Under the pieces are notes generated by a model, which was given only the letters and a program-made list of their open reading frames with translations, was not told where the DNA came from and ran no database searches. The translations under genes were made by a program, and so were the position numbers. A stretch of DNA of 64,000 nt from Chitinophaga tropicalis (GTDB lineage Bacteria > Bacteroidota > Bacteroidia > Chitinophagales > Chitinophagaceae), in contig NZ_WRXN01000011.1 of the NCBI RefSeq assembly GCF_009758205.1, forward strand, positions 186,001 to 250,000. The letters run 5' to 3'. Each line of letters starts with the position of its first letter. Within the stretch, counting starts at the first letter, position 1. Below are positions 26,121 through 34,883 of the stretch, piece after piece.

Positions 26121-26148
26121 CAAGGGGTTAATTCAAGGCATTTATTAC

Positions 26149-26847
26149 TCAGGGAATGTTAATATGTGAGAGTATTTGTTGTACAACAGACAAAGCATCA
26201 TCATTATAATGATGCCCCCCAGGCAGCACCAGGTGCTTGTAATTACTGATAGTAAGCTGCTTCATATCAAAATCTTTTTCATCCTGACCAAATATCAGCA
26301 GCAAAGGCTTGCCTGTAATACCATTCATAGCGCCAGACACACTCATATTACCCGTAGAGGTCTTACCCAGCATATCTGACAAATGCACTACCATATCCGT
26401 ATTGGCAGAAGGAGACATGAACACCAGGTGCTGCACCTGCGACTGCAGGGCGGGCGATAACTGCCTGTAAATAAAAGGCAGTACATCTGCCCCCATTGAA
26501 TAACCCACCAGTATGAACGCATGATTATTCCACTGCGCAGCATAATGCTGCAAAAGAGCGGCTATATCAGTAGCAGCCTGCTGTGGCGTTTTTTTACTCC
26601 AGAAGTATTTCAACGCATTCAGGCCTATTACCGGGAAACCCTTTCCAGCCAGCGTATTCACCATATCTACCGAGAACTTCTTCATTCCGCCATCACCGGT
26701 AATATAAAGCACTACCGGATGTTGCGCAATACCCACAGGAGGGGCTTTTACTGTTACAGGCAACTTACTGATATCTGTCTGTGCAGTTGCAATCACTGTG
26801 CTGAACAGACATGTCAGCAACAACAAATAATATTTTCTTCCGGTCAT
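26149..26847 (-). CDS. AcvB/VirJ (AtvA) family periplasmic alpha/beta hydrolase
   Basis: 232 aa. A signal peptide (to about 22, ending TAQ) precedes one alpha/beta-hydrolase domain with the VirJ/AcvB signature: VVLYITGDGGMKKFS near the start, KYFWSKKTPQQAATD, the nucleophile elbow LVGYSMGAD, and the C-terminal histidine in LVLPGGHHYNDD. In Agrobacterium, AcvB hydrolyses lysyl-phosphatidylglycerol made by LpiA. Here it starts 10 nt after an MprF/LpiA homologue, the same pairing as rhizobial lpiA-atvA. Periplasmic hydrolysis of aminoacylated phosphatidylglycerol is therefore the likely function, by analogy. Some rhizobial forms have an extra N-terminal domain that is absent here. Confidence 0.82.
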   Translation of the reverse strand: MTGRKYYLLLLTCLFSTVIATAQTDISKLPVTVKAPPVGIAQHPVVLYITGDGGMKKFSVDMVNTLAGKGFPVIGLNALKYFWSKKTPQQAATDIAALLQHYAAQWNNHAFILVGYSMGADVLPFIYRQLSPALQSQVQHLVFMSPSANTDMVVHLSDMLGKTSTGNMSVSGAMNGITGKPLLLIFGQDEKDFDMKQLTISNYKHLVLPGGHHYNDDALSVVQQILSHINIP

Positions 26848-26857
26848 AACTGTTCCT

Positions 26858-29443
26858 TTATGCTTTCATCACCTTACTCAGGGCAGCTGGCAGCTGGATC
26901 AGGTCAAAGTCATGCTCGTACACAAGGTATTTATTTGACCATTCCGTTGCATACTTTTCTTTAAACTCACGCAACCCATGATAATGACGGAAAGCTTTTA
27001 TCTTTTCATATGCAAATTTCACCACCTGTTCAGCTGTATTCTGCGGCTGCTGGATACCAGACATGGGCACCAGCCCGAGATTAAGATATTGCAGGCCCTG
27101 TGCCTGTGCATGCTGTATCAATGCTATGATCAGCGCATCCATGCAACCTCCCGGGGCTTCCGTTCGTTTACGGATAAGATCGTAGGTACATTCTCCCGGC
27201 GCATAATCCGGTATGATATTCAGGAAAGCGGCCACCTGCCCCTCCGCATCCGTGACCGTGATCACATCCTGCTCACGTATATCGTCCGGGTCAAACAACC
27301 CCTGAGAGAACGTCATCTCTTTTACTTCGTACTGCTTCAGCCATTCATCAGACACTTCTTTCAATTCCTGTACCAGAGCAGACGGCAACGGCGCATGATG
27401 CATAGTGGTCACATACCCTTTTGCTGCCAGGCTGTTCAACCCGTTACGCATCGATTTTTTATCTTTCCCGCTCAGCGTAAATGCAGAAACATCCACTATC
27501 CCCTCCTGCCCTATCAGCAGTCTCTTTTTACGGAGATGTTCAAAGTAGTACATACTTTGCTCGTCTACCCTGTAAAAGGCAGGCCGTAACCCCATTTTCC
27601 GGCATTGCTCTTCAAACTCCTGCAGCAACGGCAATTTTGCATCATCTGCACATACCGGTTCTTCCAGCACCACTGCAAAACTACTGGCTACACGATAAGC
27701 AATAAACCCCTGATGCCTCTCTGAAATATATAATAGCTTATCATCTCCTACTTTAAAATGGTCCATCGCAGAACTCCCGTACTGGCTCAGGTAATACTGC
27801 GCCTTTTCCAGCGCAGCATTGGTCTGCTTACCGGCCGGCAGGTAAGGGCGGATGATCGTATAGAAAAGGAAAGCCCAGGCGCCCACGCCCAGTACCCTGA
27901 TAGCACTCAGAAACTCTCTTCCGAAACGTGTTACAGGAGATAATCCATCATCTTCCAGCAACAGGAAACCATGAAACGATGCCCTTAATGAACGCTGCCA
28001 GGTAAAGTCCATTCCAAAATGCCGCACATTCAGAAAGTAAAAGCCTATTGTTCCGAAAATAAGTACCACCACCAGTGTGGCTACTGCCGTGATCACCCCT
28101 ATATTGACCAGCTGCCGGTTGCTCTTCACCCTGTACTGCCTGGCTGTGATGATCAGGATAATGGAAGTTCCCAGCGCCATGGCAGCTTCCTCATAGTCCA
28201 GCGCTTTACTGATATGCCCTATCGCCGACAACACAGATACAAACAAGGCCACTATCCAGGCGCTACGAAGCCCCCTGAACAGGAAAGTGGCCGTTACCAG
28301 CAGGATCAGCCCGAGAAAAACCACCAGCAGGTTGGAAGCATGTATGCTCTCCCCGGGAATATAAGCCCTCAGCATACGCATACGGCTGGCCAGCGGAGGA
28401 GTCAGAACAGAAAAGATATTTACCATTCCCAGCAGGAAGATCAGCACCGGCGGTAATAAACGCAACACCAGGTGCCGCCCTTTCAGGATAAACGCCAGCA
28501 CACCCGCCAGCAAAGGCAGCCAGAATTCAAAAAGACGGTACAATAACGTTATTTCCAGGGCCTGCAGGGACGAAAAACCATAGTTGGTAAGCAAATAGGT
28601 CAAAGACAGCTCGATGGCGCCCAAACCGCGTAAAAAAGGCGATACAATGAGGAAGATCGTAGCTACTATATATCCCACACACGCAGCCTCCAGGGAAGGC
28701 GTTGCGCCGGTTGCCAGCATACTGAGATAAAGATGCGCAATACCCACCAGCTCTATTCCTGCCGATACCAGGATGGTACGCACAAAAGAAGGCGTATGCA
28801 GGTTAAAGGCAAAGATCTCGTCCACATGATGTACTGCAGAGGGAAAATACTTTGACAGCAGCCTGTATGCCACACCTTTTGTCTGCACAGAGCGTACCAG
28901 CCATACTGTACCTCCCAGCACCAGGCAAATGGTCAGCAGTCCGCCAACAGCCTCCATCATAGACTCATCATGCAGAATAGCATAACCAACAACCGGTATG
29001 CCTACAAGGAATACAGAGAAGATCCCCACAAACCCGTAAATACCGGATGCCTGGTGTATCTGCTGTTTATTGATATGACTGCGGCGCAGGCTTTGCGGCA
29101 GGTAAGCCAGTGAGCTTACCCCTCCGGCAGGCAGGAAAATACTGAGCAGGTTCCGCTTAAGGAAAAGTTCTGTACCCTTCCCTATATCCAGTTTGCTGCC
29201 TACTGAGCGGAAGCTGTAAAAATACATCAGGGCCTGCAGGAGAATATAACCTCCTGTAAGCAATACGCCAACAACCACCCACAGGCGGTCAGCGCGCTCA
29301 ATGGCAGGCATGAGTGAATGCAGCTCATGCCGCTGCTGCCGGAAAAAGTAAATGCCCAGTAAAATAAATAATACTGCCAGCAACTCTTTCCAATGCAGCT
29401 TGCGTAATAATGTTCCGAGGTTCAGCTTTCCTTTCAGCTTCAT
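26858..29443 (-). CDS. MprF/LpiA-type bifunctional phosphatidylglycerol lysyltransferase/flippase
   Basis: 861 aa from ATG 29443; an upstream start would overlap the -7 box at 29489-29482. Transfers lysine (or another amino acid) from aminoacyl-tRNA to phosphatidylglycerol and flips the lipid, lowering surface negative charge and giving resistance to cationic peptides. The N-terminal ~500 residues hold about 14 membrane helices, including the flippase block GTELFLKRNLLSIFLPAGGVSSLAYLP. The C-terminal ~330 residues form the DUF2156 GNAT-like transferase: AYRVASSFAVVLEEPVCAD, SMRNGLNSLAAKGY and YLNLGLVPMSG. The hydrolase gene follows 10 nt later, so synthesis and breakdown are cotranscribed. 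The amino acid used cannot be deduced. Confidence 0.9.
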   Translation of the reverse strand: MKLKGKLNLGTLLRKLHWKELLAVLFILLGIYFFRQQRHELHSLMPAIERADRLWVVVGVLLTGGYILLQALMYFYSFRSVGSKLDIGKGTELFLKRNLLSIFLPAGGVSSLAYLPQSLRRSHINKQQIHQASGIYGFVGIFSVFLVGIPVVGYAILHDESMMEAVGGLLTICLVLGGTVWLVRSVQTKGVAYRLLSKYFPSAVHHVDEIFAFNLHTPSFVRTILVSAGIELVGIAHLYLSMLATGATPSLEAACVGYIVATIFLIVSPFLRGLGAIELSLTYLLTNYGFSSLQALEITLLYRLFEFWLPLLAGVLAFILKGRHLVLRLLPPVLIFLLGMVNIFSVLTPPLASRMRMLRAYIPGESIHASNLLVVFLGLILLVTATFLFRGLRSAWIVALFVSVLSAIGHISKALDYEEAAMALGTSIILIITARQYRVKSNRQLVNIGVITAVATLVVVLIFGTIGFYFLNVRHFGMDFTWQRSLRASFHGFLLLEDDGLSPVTRFGREFLSAIRVLGVGAWAFLFYTIIRPYLPAGKQTNAALEKAQYYLSQYGSSAMDHFKVGDDKLLYISERHQGFIAYRVASSFAVVLEEPVCADDAKLPLLQEFEEQCRKMGLRPAFYRVDEQSMYYFEHLRKKRLLIGQEGIVDVSAFTLSGKDKKSMRNGLNSLAAKGYVTTMHHAPLPSALVQELKEVSDEWLKQYEVKEMTFSQGLFDPDDIREQDVITVTDAEGQVAAFLNIIPDYAPGECTYDLIRKRTEAPGGCMDALIIALIQHAQAQGLQYLNLGLVPMSGIQQPQNTAEQVVKFAYEKIKAFRHYHGLREFKEKYATEWSNKYLVYEHDFDLIQLPAALSKVMKA

Positions 29444-29481
29444 TACAGGTATGGTTTTGTGGTTTCCTTCAGTTATACACA

Positions 29482-29489
29482 CAAAGCTA
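29482..29489 (-). promoter_or_regulatory. -7 box of the lpiA-atvA-like operon
   Basis: On the minus strand the bases read TAGCTTTG, a full match to TAnnTTTG, 38 nt before ATG 29443. No good -33 TTG is visible. Confidence 0.55.
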
Positions 29490-29567
29490 CATGTAAGTTG
29501 AAAGGCGGAACGTAAAGACCTGTTACTTTAATGAGATTTTAATACCTTATACGCTTACAGCAGACTG

Positions 29568-29611
29568 GCAAAAAAAGAGGGCTGGCCTATGGGCCAGCCC
29601 TCTTTTTTTGC
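29568..29611. terminator. Terminator with perfect 20-bp stem
   Basis: Left arm 29568-29587 is fully complementary to 29592-29611, loop TATG, with seven A/T at the base of each arm. It ends the GH20 gene 11 nt past its stop and isolates it from the LpiA operon. Confidence 0.92.
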
Positions 29612-29622
29612 ATTTCAGATCA

Positions 29623-32184
29623 TTACTTATTCACAATCTCCGCCACTCTGCTGCCACGGCCACGGGTATCAAAAGCTTTAAAGCGGATAGTGCCTTTATC
29701 ACTGATAGGCGCAGTATAAGCCTGACTCTTACTGTCCGGCTCTTTACCATTTGTAGTATAACGTATCACCAGGCCAGGCAACTGTATATTGGCGCTGACA
29801 GTACCATTGTCCACTACTACGCCAGGCGTCGGAATACGATACTGATAACCTCCGTTATAATGATCCAGCCTCACCAACTCCCTTTTCCCAACTACGTTTA
29901 CAAACGTATTCCAGGCCTGCTGATAAAGCTCCTCACTCCTGCCGGCATCCTTTTCCTCAGCCCATTCAGGGCTTTTAGCCCATGCCCGCTCGGCAAGTCC
30001 CAGCAGCTTAGGCAGCATCATATATTCCATACGTGCAGTGTTCTTCACAGTTTCACTCCACAGCAATCCCTGCACACCGGCAATATTTGCTGCGCCATAA
30101 GCAGTAAGCTTATCCTTCCCTTTAAATATCTCAGGGTTCAGCGGGTTGCCCAGCTCATCCACCTTCGCGTTCTTGTAATAGTTCTCCGGAATGAAATAAA
30201 AAGGCTTATCAATATCCACAAAACCACCCCAGTAAAAGCCCGGCTCTTCAAAAGATTTCATATAGGCCATGTCAAAATACATATTGCTTACACCAGACAA
30301 CACTACTCTATAGTTAGCGTTAGCCAGCCTGTAAGCCAGATCTTCAGCGCCGCCACCCATAATATTATTCCACACGTCCACCATAAATTCACTGTTGCTG
30401 AAATCAGGATTGGGAATATTATGCGCTTTACCATCTATCGTTGTCTTACGCATGCCCATTTCTTCCCAGCCATAGAGCTTCAATCCACGGGCTTTCAGCA
30501 GCCCATGTACCTTTCCATAGTAATAATACCAAAGGTCATTCACTTCCCGGATGCTCTTATCTTTCTGCATCAGCGCTGCTACCACAGGCGATTTTTCCCA
30601 TACCCCGGCAGGCACCTCATCTCCACCCATATGTACATATTCAAGCGGCGCCTTTGCTGCTGCATAATCTGCCTGCAATTCTTCCACTACTTTATCCAGG
30701 AACCTGTATACGGAAGGCTGTGCTACGTTGATCACATTGTCATTCCAGTTCTGTACTGAATTATATTTTGACTGATCATTCAGGTCAGAGAGCAGGTAAG
30801 CTGTTGCATCTTCTTTCCTGCCCTGCTTCATCAACCGTTGATAACGCGCTTCCATAGCCTTAACAGCAGCTCTTGCATGACCAGGTGTTTCAATCTCCGG
30901 AATAACGCGTATATGCCTGTCCGTTGCGTAACGAAGTATCTCTATGAAATCCTGCTTTGTATAGTGACCGCTTCCTGCTTCATTCACCAGCTCAGGACCG
31001 GAGCCATAAGCTGGCTGCAGGAATGCGCTTTCATCAGGGGCATGTCCGCGGCGGGCGCCTACTTCCGTCAGCTCCGGCAATGAGGGTATCTCCAGTCTCC
31101 AGCCTTCATCGTCAGTCAGGTGAAAATGGAAAACATTCAGTTTATATAATGCCATCAGGTCCAGTAAACGAAGCACATCCTGCTTGCTGTGGAAGTTGCG
31201 GGATACATCGAGCATAAAAGCGCGGTAACCATAGCGGGGAGCATCTTTTACAGTAATGGCAGGCACCTGTACTGATTTCTGTACACCTGCCCAGGATGCC
31301 GGAGGCAGCATGCTTTTAAGCGATTGTATGCCATAAAAAACCCCTGCCGCATCAGCAGCTTTTATAGTGATGCCCTGCTCTGTTACCTGTAGTACATAAG
31401 CTTCAGGTGCAAGACTTGCATCTGTTTCCAGTTTGATGGCGCCGTTGGCGCCCGTAGCGGGCTTTTTGCCCAGCAGTACAGCCAGCTCTCCGCCCAGGTA
31501 AGCTGCTTCAGCAGCAAAGGCCGGAGCAGCGCTGATCTGTGCATTACCATCCAGGCTAAATGCACCGGTCCCGGTTGTCACCTCCTGCGGCGTAGGGAAT
31601 ACCAGTGGCAGCTGTGCTGCCGGAATATCCCGGATGTTCTTATTCTGCTCAAATACATCTGCCGCAGATACCAGGGCCGTTTTATCGCCCGGGAAACGCA
31701 GGTATTGCTTCGGTTGTGTAGATGGACGGATACTGTAATCTTTCAGACTGTAGCCTTTGGCCGGATTCCCGTCCCATACAAGGTACAGACCGTCCGGGGC
31801 ATCTGTGAAGTTCACAGCCCAGGCTGCAGCTACCAGCTCTATACGCAGGGAATCGCCAGGGGCTATGCCTTTACTGTTATCCAGCGGCGACAGTTTGTAC
31901 AGGTCTCCGTTGATATGCGCTGCAGATACCCCACCGGTAGTTTCGCCGGGAGTAATGGCGCGTACAAAGTTGAAATACAACTGCCAGCCTTTGGCCGGGA
32001 AAGGCTTCTTACTTTTATTGATAATAGTGAAGGCTGAAAGGAACTGCGCTTTGTCCTTATGATTGTTCTCCACTACTTCCCAGGAGACTTTTAGCTGGGA
32101 AGCGTCAAATGGAGCCTGTGCATAGCTGTCTTTTATGACGCCAATAAGAACGCCACATGCCAGTAGTAGTTTTCCGAAGTACAT
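29623..32184 (-). CDS. Beta-N-acetylhexosaminidase, GH20
   Basis: 853 aa from ATG 32184 (signal peptide MYFGKLLLACGVLIGVIKDSYAQ split as 1-22). Removes terminal GlcNAc/GalNAc from chitin fragments or glycans. Order of domains: N-terminal CHB_HEX carbohydrate-binding-like region (about 25-160), GH20b domain (about 185-310), and the (beta/alpha)8 catalytic domain from YGYRAFMLDVSRNFH. It contains HLTDDEGWRLEIP and the catalytic pair in HMGGDEVP (D522, E523). A C-terminal domain has IRYTTNGKEPDSKSQAY (CHB_HEX_C/Fn3-like). No lipobox, so periplasmic or secreted. It suits a chitin degrader. Divergent from the MscS gene. Confidence 0.95.
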   Translation of the reverse strand: MYFGKLLLACGVLIGVIKDSYAQAPFDASQLKVSWEVVENNHKDKAQFLSAFTIINKSKKPFPAKGWQLYFNFVRAITPGETTGGVSAAHINGDLYKLSPLDNSKGIAPGDSLRIELVAAAWAVNFTDAPDGLYLVWDGNPAKGYSLKDYSIRPSTQPKQYLRFPGDKTALVSAADVFEQNKNIRDIPAAQLPLVFPTPQEVTTGTGAFSLDGNAQISAAPAFAAEAAYLGGELAVLLGKKPATGANGAIKLETDASLAPEAYVLQVTEQGITIKAADAAGVFYGIQSLKSMLPPASWAGVQKSVQVPAITVKDAPRYGYRAFMLDVSRNFHSKQDVLRLLDLMALYKLNVFHFHLTDDEGWRLEIPSLPELTEVGARRGHAPDESAFLQPAYGSGPELVNEAGSGHYTKQDFIEILRYATDRHIRVIPEIETPGHARAAVKAMEARYQRLMKQGRKEDATAYLLSDLNDQSKYNSVQNWNDNVINVAQPSVYRFLDKVVEELQADYAAAKAPLEYVHMGGDEVPAGVWEKSPVVAALMQKDKSIREVNDLWYYYYGKVHGLLKARGLKLYGWEEMGMRKTTIDGKAHNIPNPDFSNSEFMVDVWNNIMGGGAEDLAYRLANANYRVVLSGVSNMYFDMAYMKSFEEPGFYWGGFVDIDKPFYFIPENYYKNAKVDELGNPLNPEIFKGKDKLTAYGAANIAGVQGLLWSETVKNTARMEYMMLPKLLGLAERAWAKSPEWAEEKDAGRSEELYQQAWNTFVNVVGKRELVRLDHYNGGYQYRIPTPGVVVDNGTVSANIQLPGLVIRYTTNGKEPDSKSQAYTAPISDKGTIRFKAFDTRGRGSRVAEIVNK

Positions 32185-32286
32185 ATTCAATAACGTTGTT
32201 AGCTGGTGTAAGATAAGGTTATAGCATTGTAAAACAAACTAATACTGTACAGGCTGCAGCAGGCTTTAATAAACCTGTATACTGGC

Positions 32287-32309
32287 ACAGTTATTATGGC
32301 CATAACTGT
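32287..32309. promoter_or_regulatory. Inverted repeat between GH20 and MscS genes
   Basis: ACAGTTAT (32287-32294) and ATAACTGT (32302-32309) flank 7 nt. Its position 15 nt before the MscS start fits an operator. Confidence 0.3.
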
Positions 32310-32324
32310 TACAAACCATTCATT

Positions 32325-33143
32325 ATGAATACAAGTTTTGCGAACTGGGGAGACCTTATATTCGATAAATTGCACAGGTGGGGTGTTGCAGCTATTAAGC
32401 TGCTGCCTAATATGGCAGTAGCTATTCTTGTACTCATTGCATTCTACCTGCTGGCAAGGCTGATAAAAACACTGGTCTTCAGATTCACCCTTAAGATCTC
32501 TGATACCCCTGCGCTCAGCGGGCTCTTATCCAATATCATATCTGTGATCATTACGCTGATAGGCTTTTTTGTGGCGCTGGACGTACTGAAGCTGGAAAAA
32601 GCCGTCACCTCCCTGCTGGCAGGCGCCGGTATTATTGGCCTGGCATTGGGCTTTGCTTTCCAGGACCTTACAGCCAACTTCATTTCCGGCATCTTCATCA
32701 CTTTCCGCCGGCCCTTTGAAGTTGGTCACCAGATAGAAACGAACGGATTTACCGGGAAAGTGGAAGAGATCCAGCTGCGTTCCACCCTGCTACGCACCCT
32801 GGATGGCCTCCATGTGATCATCCCCAATAAGGAAATATTCCAGAAACCCATTATCAACCACTCGCTTACTCCTGGCAGAAGAGCTGAAATACCATTCACC
32901 ATACCCGCAGCAAATGAAAATACCTTACGCATAAAAGAGCTTGTCTGTAAAGCCATCACAGGAACAGAGAACCTGTATACAGACCGGGAACCAGACGTCT
33001 TCTTCTCCAACATAGACGGCGTTAACATTAAAGTAACCCTGATCTGCTGGATAGAGAACAAGGATATACGCACATTTGAAAGCACCAGGAATGAGCTGAT
33101 CATGAAAATTACCACTGTACTCAGGGATAATAAGCTCATTTGA
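32325..33143 (+). CDS. Small-conductance mechanosensitive channel, MscS family
   Basis: 272 aa, close to E. coli MscS length. Three membrane helices (about 25-50, 62-85, 92-122). The third is the pore helix with the Gly/Ala pattern LLAGAGIIGLALGFAFQDLTANFISGIFI, then the cytoplasmic beta domain beginning FRRPFEVGHQIE with GFTGKVEEIQLRSTLLRTLDG and VIIPNKEIF. It opens on membrane tension to release solutes during osmotic downshock. It is monocistronic and is followed by an imperfect hairpin in the gap before the next gene. Confidence 0.95.
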   Translation: MNTSFANWGDLIFDKLHRWGVAAIKLLPNMAVAILVLIAFYLLARLIKTLVFRFTLKISDTPALSGLLSNIISVIITLIGFFVALDVLKLEKAVTSLLAGAGIIGLALGFAFQDLTANFISGIFITFRRPFEVGHQIETNGFTGKVEEIQLRSTLLRTLDGLHVIIPNKEIFQKPIINHSLTPGRRAEIPFTIPAANENTLRIKELVCKAITGTENLYTDREPDVFFSNIDGVNIKVTLICWIENKDIRTFESTRNELIMKITTVLRDNKLI

Positions 33144-33177
33144 TTTTTCCTATCTTAGCCCCTTAACAAAAGGTACC

Positions 33178-33216
33178 GTTTCAGCTTTGCACACATGCGG
33201 CATGCAAAACTGAAAC
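33178..33216 (+). promoter_or_regulatory. Leader or terminator hairpin before the glutamate-synthase-like gene
   Basis: 14-bp arms (33178-33191 and 33203-33216) with one mismatch and an 11-nt loop. It has no T-tract, so a 5'-UTR role is as likely as termination of the MscS gene. Confidence 0.45.
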
Positions 33217-33226
33217 ACTGCTAAAA

Positions 33227-33232
33227 AAGGAG
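33227..33232 (+). promoter_or_regulatory. Strong Shine-Dalgarno site
   Basis: AAGGAG lies 6 nt before ATG 33239. Such a strong ribosome-binding site is unusual among the genes of this window. Confidence 0.7.
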
Positions 33233-33238
33233 CTAATT

Positions 33239-34795
33239 ATGAAAGGATTTATCTGGTTCGCGGCAGGCAGTATAGCATTTATTGCCTGTCTTGGTTATTT
33301 TTTCCCCTGGACCTGGTGGCTGCTGATACTGGCAGGGCCATTGATCATCCTGGGCCTGGTAGACATCACACAGAAAAAACACGCCATTATGCGCAACTAC
33401 CCTATCGTGGGGCGTCTGCGTTACCTGATGGAAGACATCCGTCCCAAGATCTACCAATACTTCGTAGAAAGTGATATTGACGGCAGCCCGGTGAACAGGG
33501 TAGACCGTTCCACCATTTACCAGCGTGCAAAACGGGAACTGAACTCCCAACCCTTTGGTACACAGTTCAATGTCTATGCCGAGGGGTACGAATGGATGGC
33601 TCATTCCATTCAACCCAGGGCATTTGAATCAATGAACAAAGACCCTCGCGTGCTGATAGGCGGCAATGAATGCACACAACCATATTCCGCCAGCATATTC
33701 AACGTTTCAGCTATGAGCTATGGCTCTCTCAGCTCCAATGCGGTAGAGTCCCTGAATGGGGGCGCCAGGCTGGGTAATTTTTCCCATAATACAGGAGAAG
33801 GCGGTATCAGCGAACATCATCTCAACCAGGGCGGAGACATTATCTGGCAGATAGGTACCGGCTATTTCGGCTGCCGGACGGAAAACGGGAACTTTGACGA
33901 AAAACTGTTCGCAGAAAAATGCACCGCTCCACAAATAAAAATGATAGAGCTGAAGATCTCCCAGGGCGCCAAACCCGGACATGGAGGTATTCTTCCTGCA
34001 TCCAAGAACACACCTGAAATTGCAGCTATACGCCACGTAAAGCCACATACCACCGTAGCCTCTCCCCCTTATCATACTGCTTTCAGCACGCCCCGGGAAA
34101 TGGTGCAGTTCATTAGCCGCATGCGGCAGCTAAGCGGAGGCAAGCCTGTTGGTTTCAAATTATGTATAGGCCAGAAAAAAGAGTTTCATGCTATCTGTAA
34201 GGCCATGCTGGAAACCGGCTGTTACCCAGATTTCATTACTGTTGATGGTGGCGAAGGCGGCACAGGTGCAGCACCTCCTGAATTTTCCAATTCCGTAGGC
34301 ATGCCGTTGATGGACGCCCTGGCCTTTGTACATGATACACTTACAGGATACAACCTGAGAGGAAAAATAAAGCTGATCGCTTCCGGTAAAGTACTTACCG
34401 GCTACCATATACTCCGCGCACTGGCGCTGGGCGCCGATGCCTGCAACAGCGCCCGCGCCATGATGATGGCCCTGGGTTGCATCCAGGCGTTGATCTGTAA
34501 CACCAACCGTTGCCCCACAGGCGTAGCCACACAGGATAAATGGCTGATGGCAGGACTGGTAGTGGACGATAAAAAACATCGCGTTGCGAATTATCACCGT
34601 GACACGATTGAAAGCGCTGTAGAGCTGACAGCAGCAGCCGGACTGGAATCGCCTCACCATATTACACGGAGCCACATTTCCAGAAGAGTGTTTATGAACC
34701 AGGTAAAGACATTTGAAGAGATATATCCCAGCGTAGCTGCAGGATCTTTACTGAATGGACCTATCCTGGAAACAGTGAGCAGCGATGCATGGTAA
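33239..34795 (+). CDS. Membrane-anchored FMN-binding glutamate synthase-like protein
   Basis: 518 aa. Two N-terminal membrane helices (about 3-42) precede a complete FMN-binding domain like the large glutamate synthase subunit: FNVSAMSYGSLSSNAVESLN, NTGEGGISEHH, KISQGAKPGHGG, KTHTTVASPP-like PHTTVASPPYH, FITVDGGEGGTGAAPPEF and KLIASGKVLTGYHI. The Fe-S cysteine loop region CIQALICNTNRCPTGVATQD is also kept. It lacks the glutamine amidotransferase domain and the GltD partner, so it is not a normal GOGAT; the natural substrate of this class is unknown. It has a strong ribosome-binding site and its own terminator. Confidence 0.88.
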   Translation: MKGFIWFAAGSIAFIACLGYFFPWTWWLLILAGPLIILGLVDITQKKHAIMRNYPIVGRLRYLMEDIRPKIYQYFVESDIDGSPVNRVDRSTIYQRAKRELNSQPFGTQFNVYAEGYEWMAHSIQPRAFESMNKDPRVLIGGNECTQPYSASIFNVSAMSYGSLSSNAVESLNGGARLGNFSHNTGEGGISEHHLNQGGDIIWQIGTGYFGCRTENGNFDEKLFAEKCTAPQIKMIELKISQGAKPGHGGILPASKNTPEIAAIRHVKPHTTVASPPYHTAFSTPREMVQFISRMRQLSGGKPVGFKLCIGQKKEFHAICKAMLETGCYPDFITVDGGEGGTGAAPPEFSNSVGMPLMDALAFVHDTLTGYNLRGKIKLIASGKVLTGYHILRALALGADACNSARAMMMALGCIQALICNTNRCPTGVATQDKWLMAGLVVDDKKHRVANYHRDTIESAVELTAAAGLESPHHITRSHISRRVFMNQVKTFEEIYPSVAAGSLLNGPILETVSSDAW

Positions 34796-34801
34796 TTTTT
34801 T

Positions 34802-34832
34802 GTGGATGGCTGGCCGCAGGTCAGCCATCCAC
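34802..34832 (+). terminator. Terminator after the glutamate-synthase-like gene
   Basis: 14-bp stem with one mismatch (34802-34815 with 34819-34832) and a 3-nt loop, followed by an AT-rich stretch ending in TATTTTTCC. Confidence 0.65.
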
Positions 34833-34883
34833 TCAGAATATTTTTCCTTAAATTCACGCATCGACCAAAATTGTTACCCATCA

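Larger units (their letters stand above)
25343..26148. other. Gene-poor intergenic stretch with hairpins and GTTAA pairs
   Basis: About 800 bp with no convincing gene apart from two very small frames (25297-25461 and 25522-25593). It holds a terminator-like hairpin (25730-25759), an 8-bp inverted repeat CTCAGGTA-GA-TACCTGAG (25893-25910), a 9-bp hairpin (26097-26120), and two GTTAA-N6-GTTAA pairs (26004-26019 and 26116-26131). Confidence 0.55.

Noticed and set aside
27481..28456. Plus-strand frames opposite the LpiA homologue
   Set aside because: Antisense shadows of a membrane-protein gene with clear MprF motifs.
29608..30759. 383-codon plus-strand frame opposite the GH20 gene
   Set aside because: It overlaps the terminator and lies antisense to the catalytic domain; composition is not protein-like.
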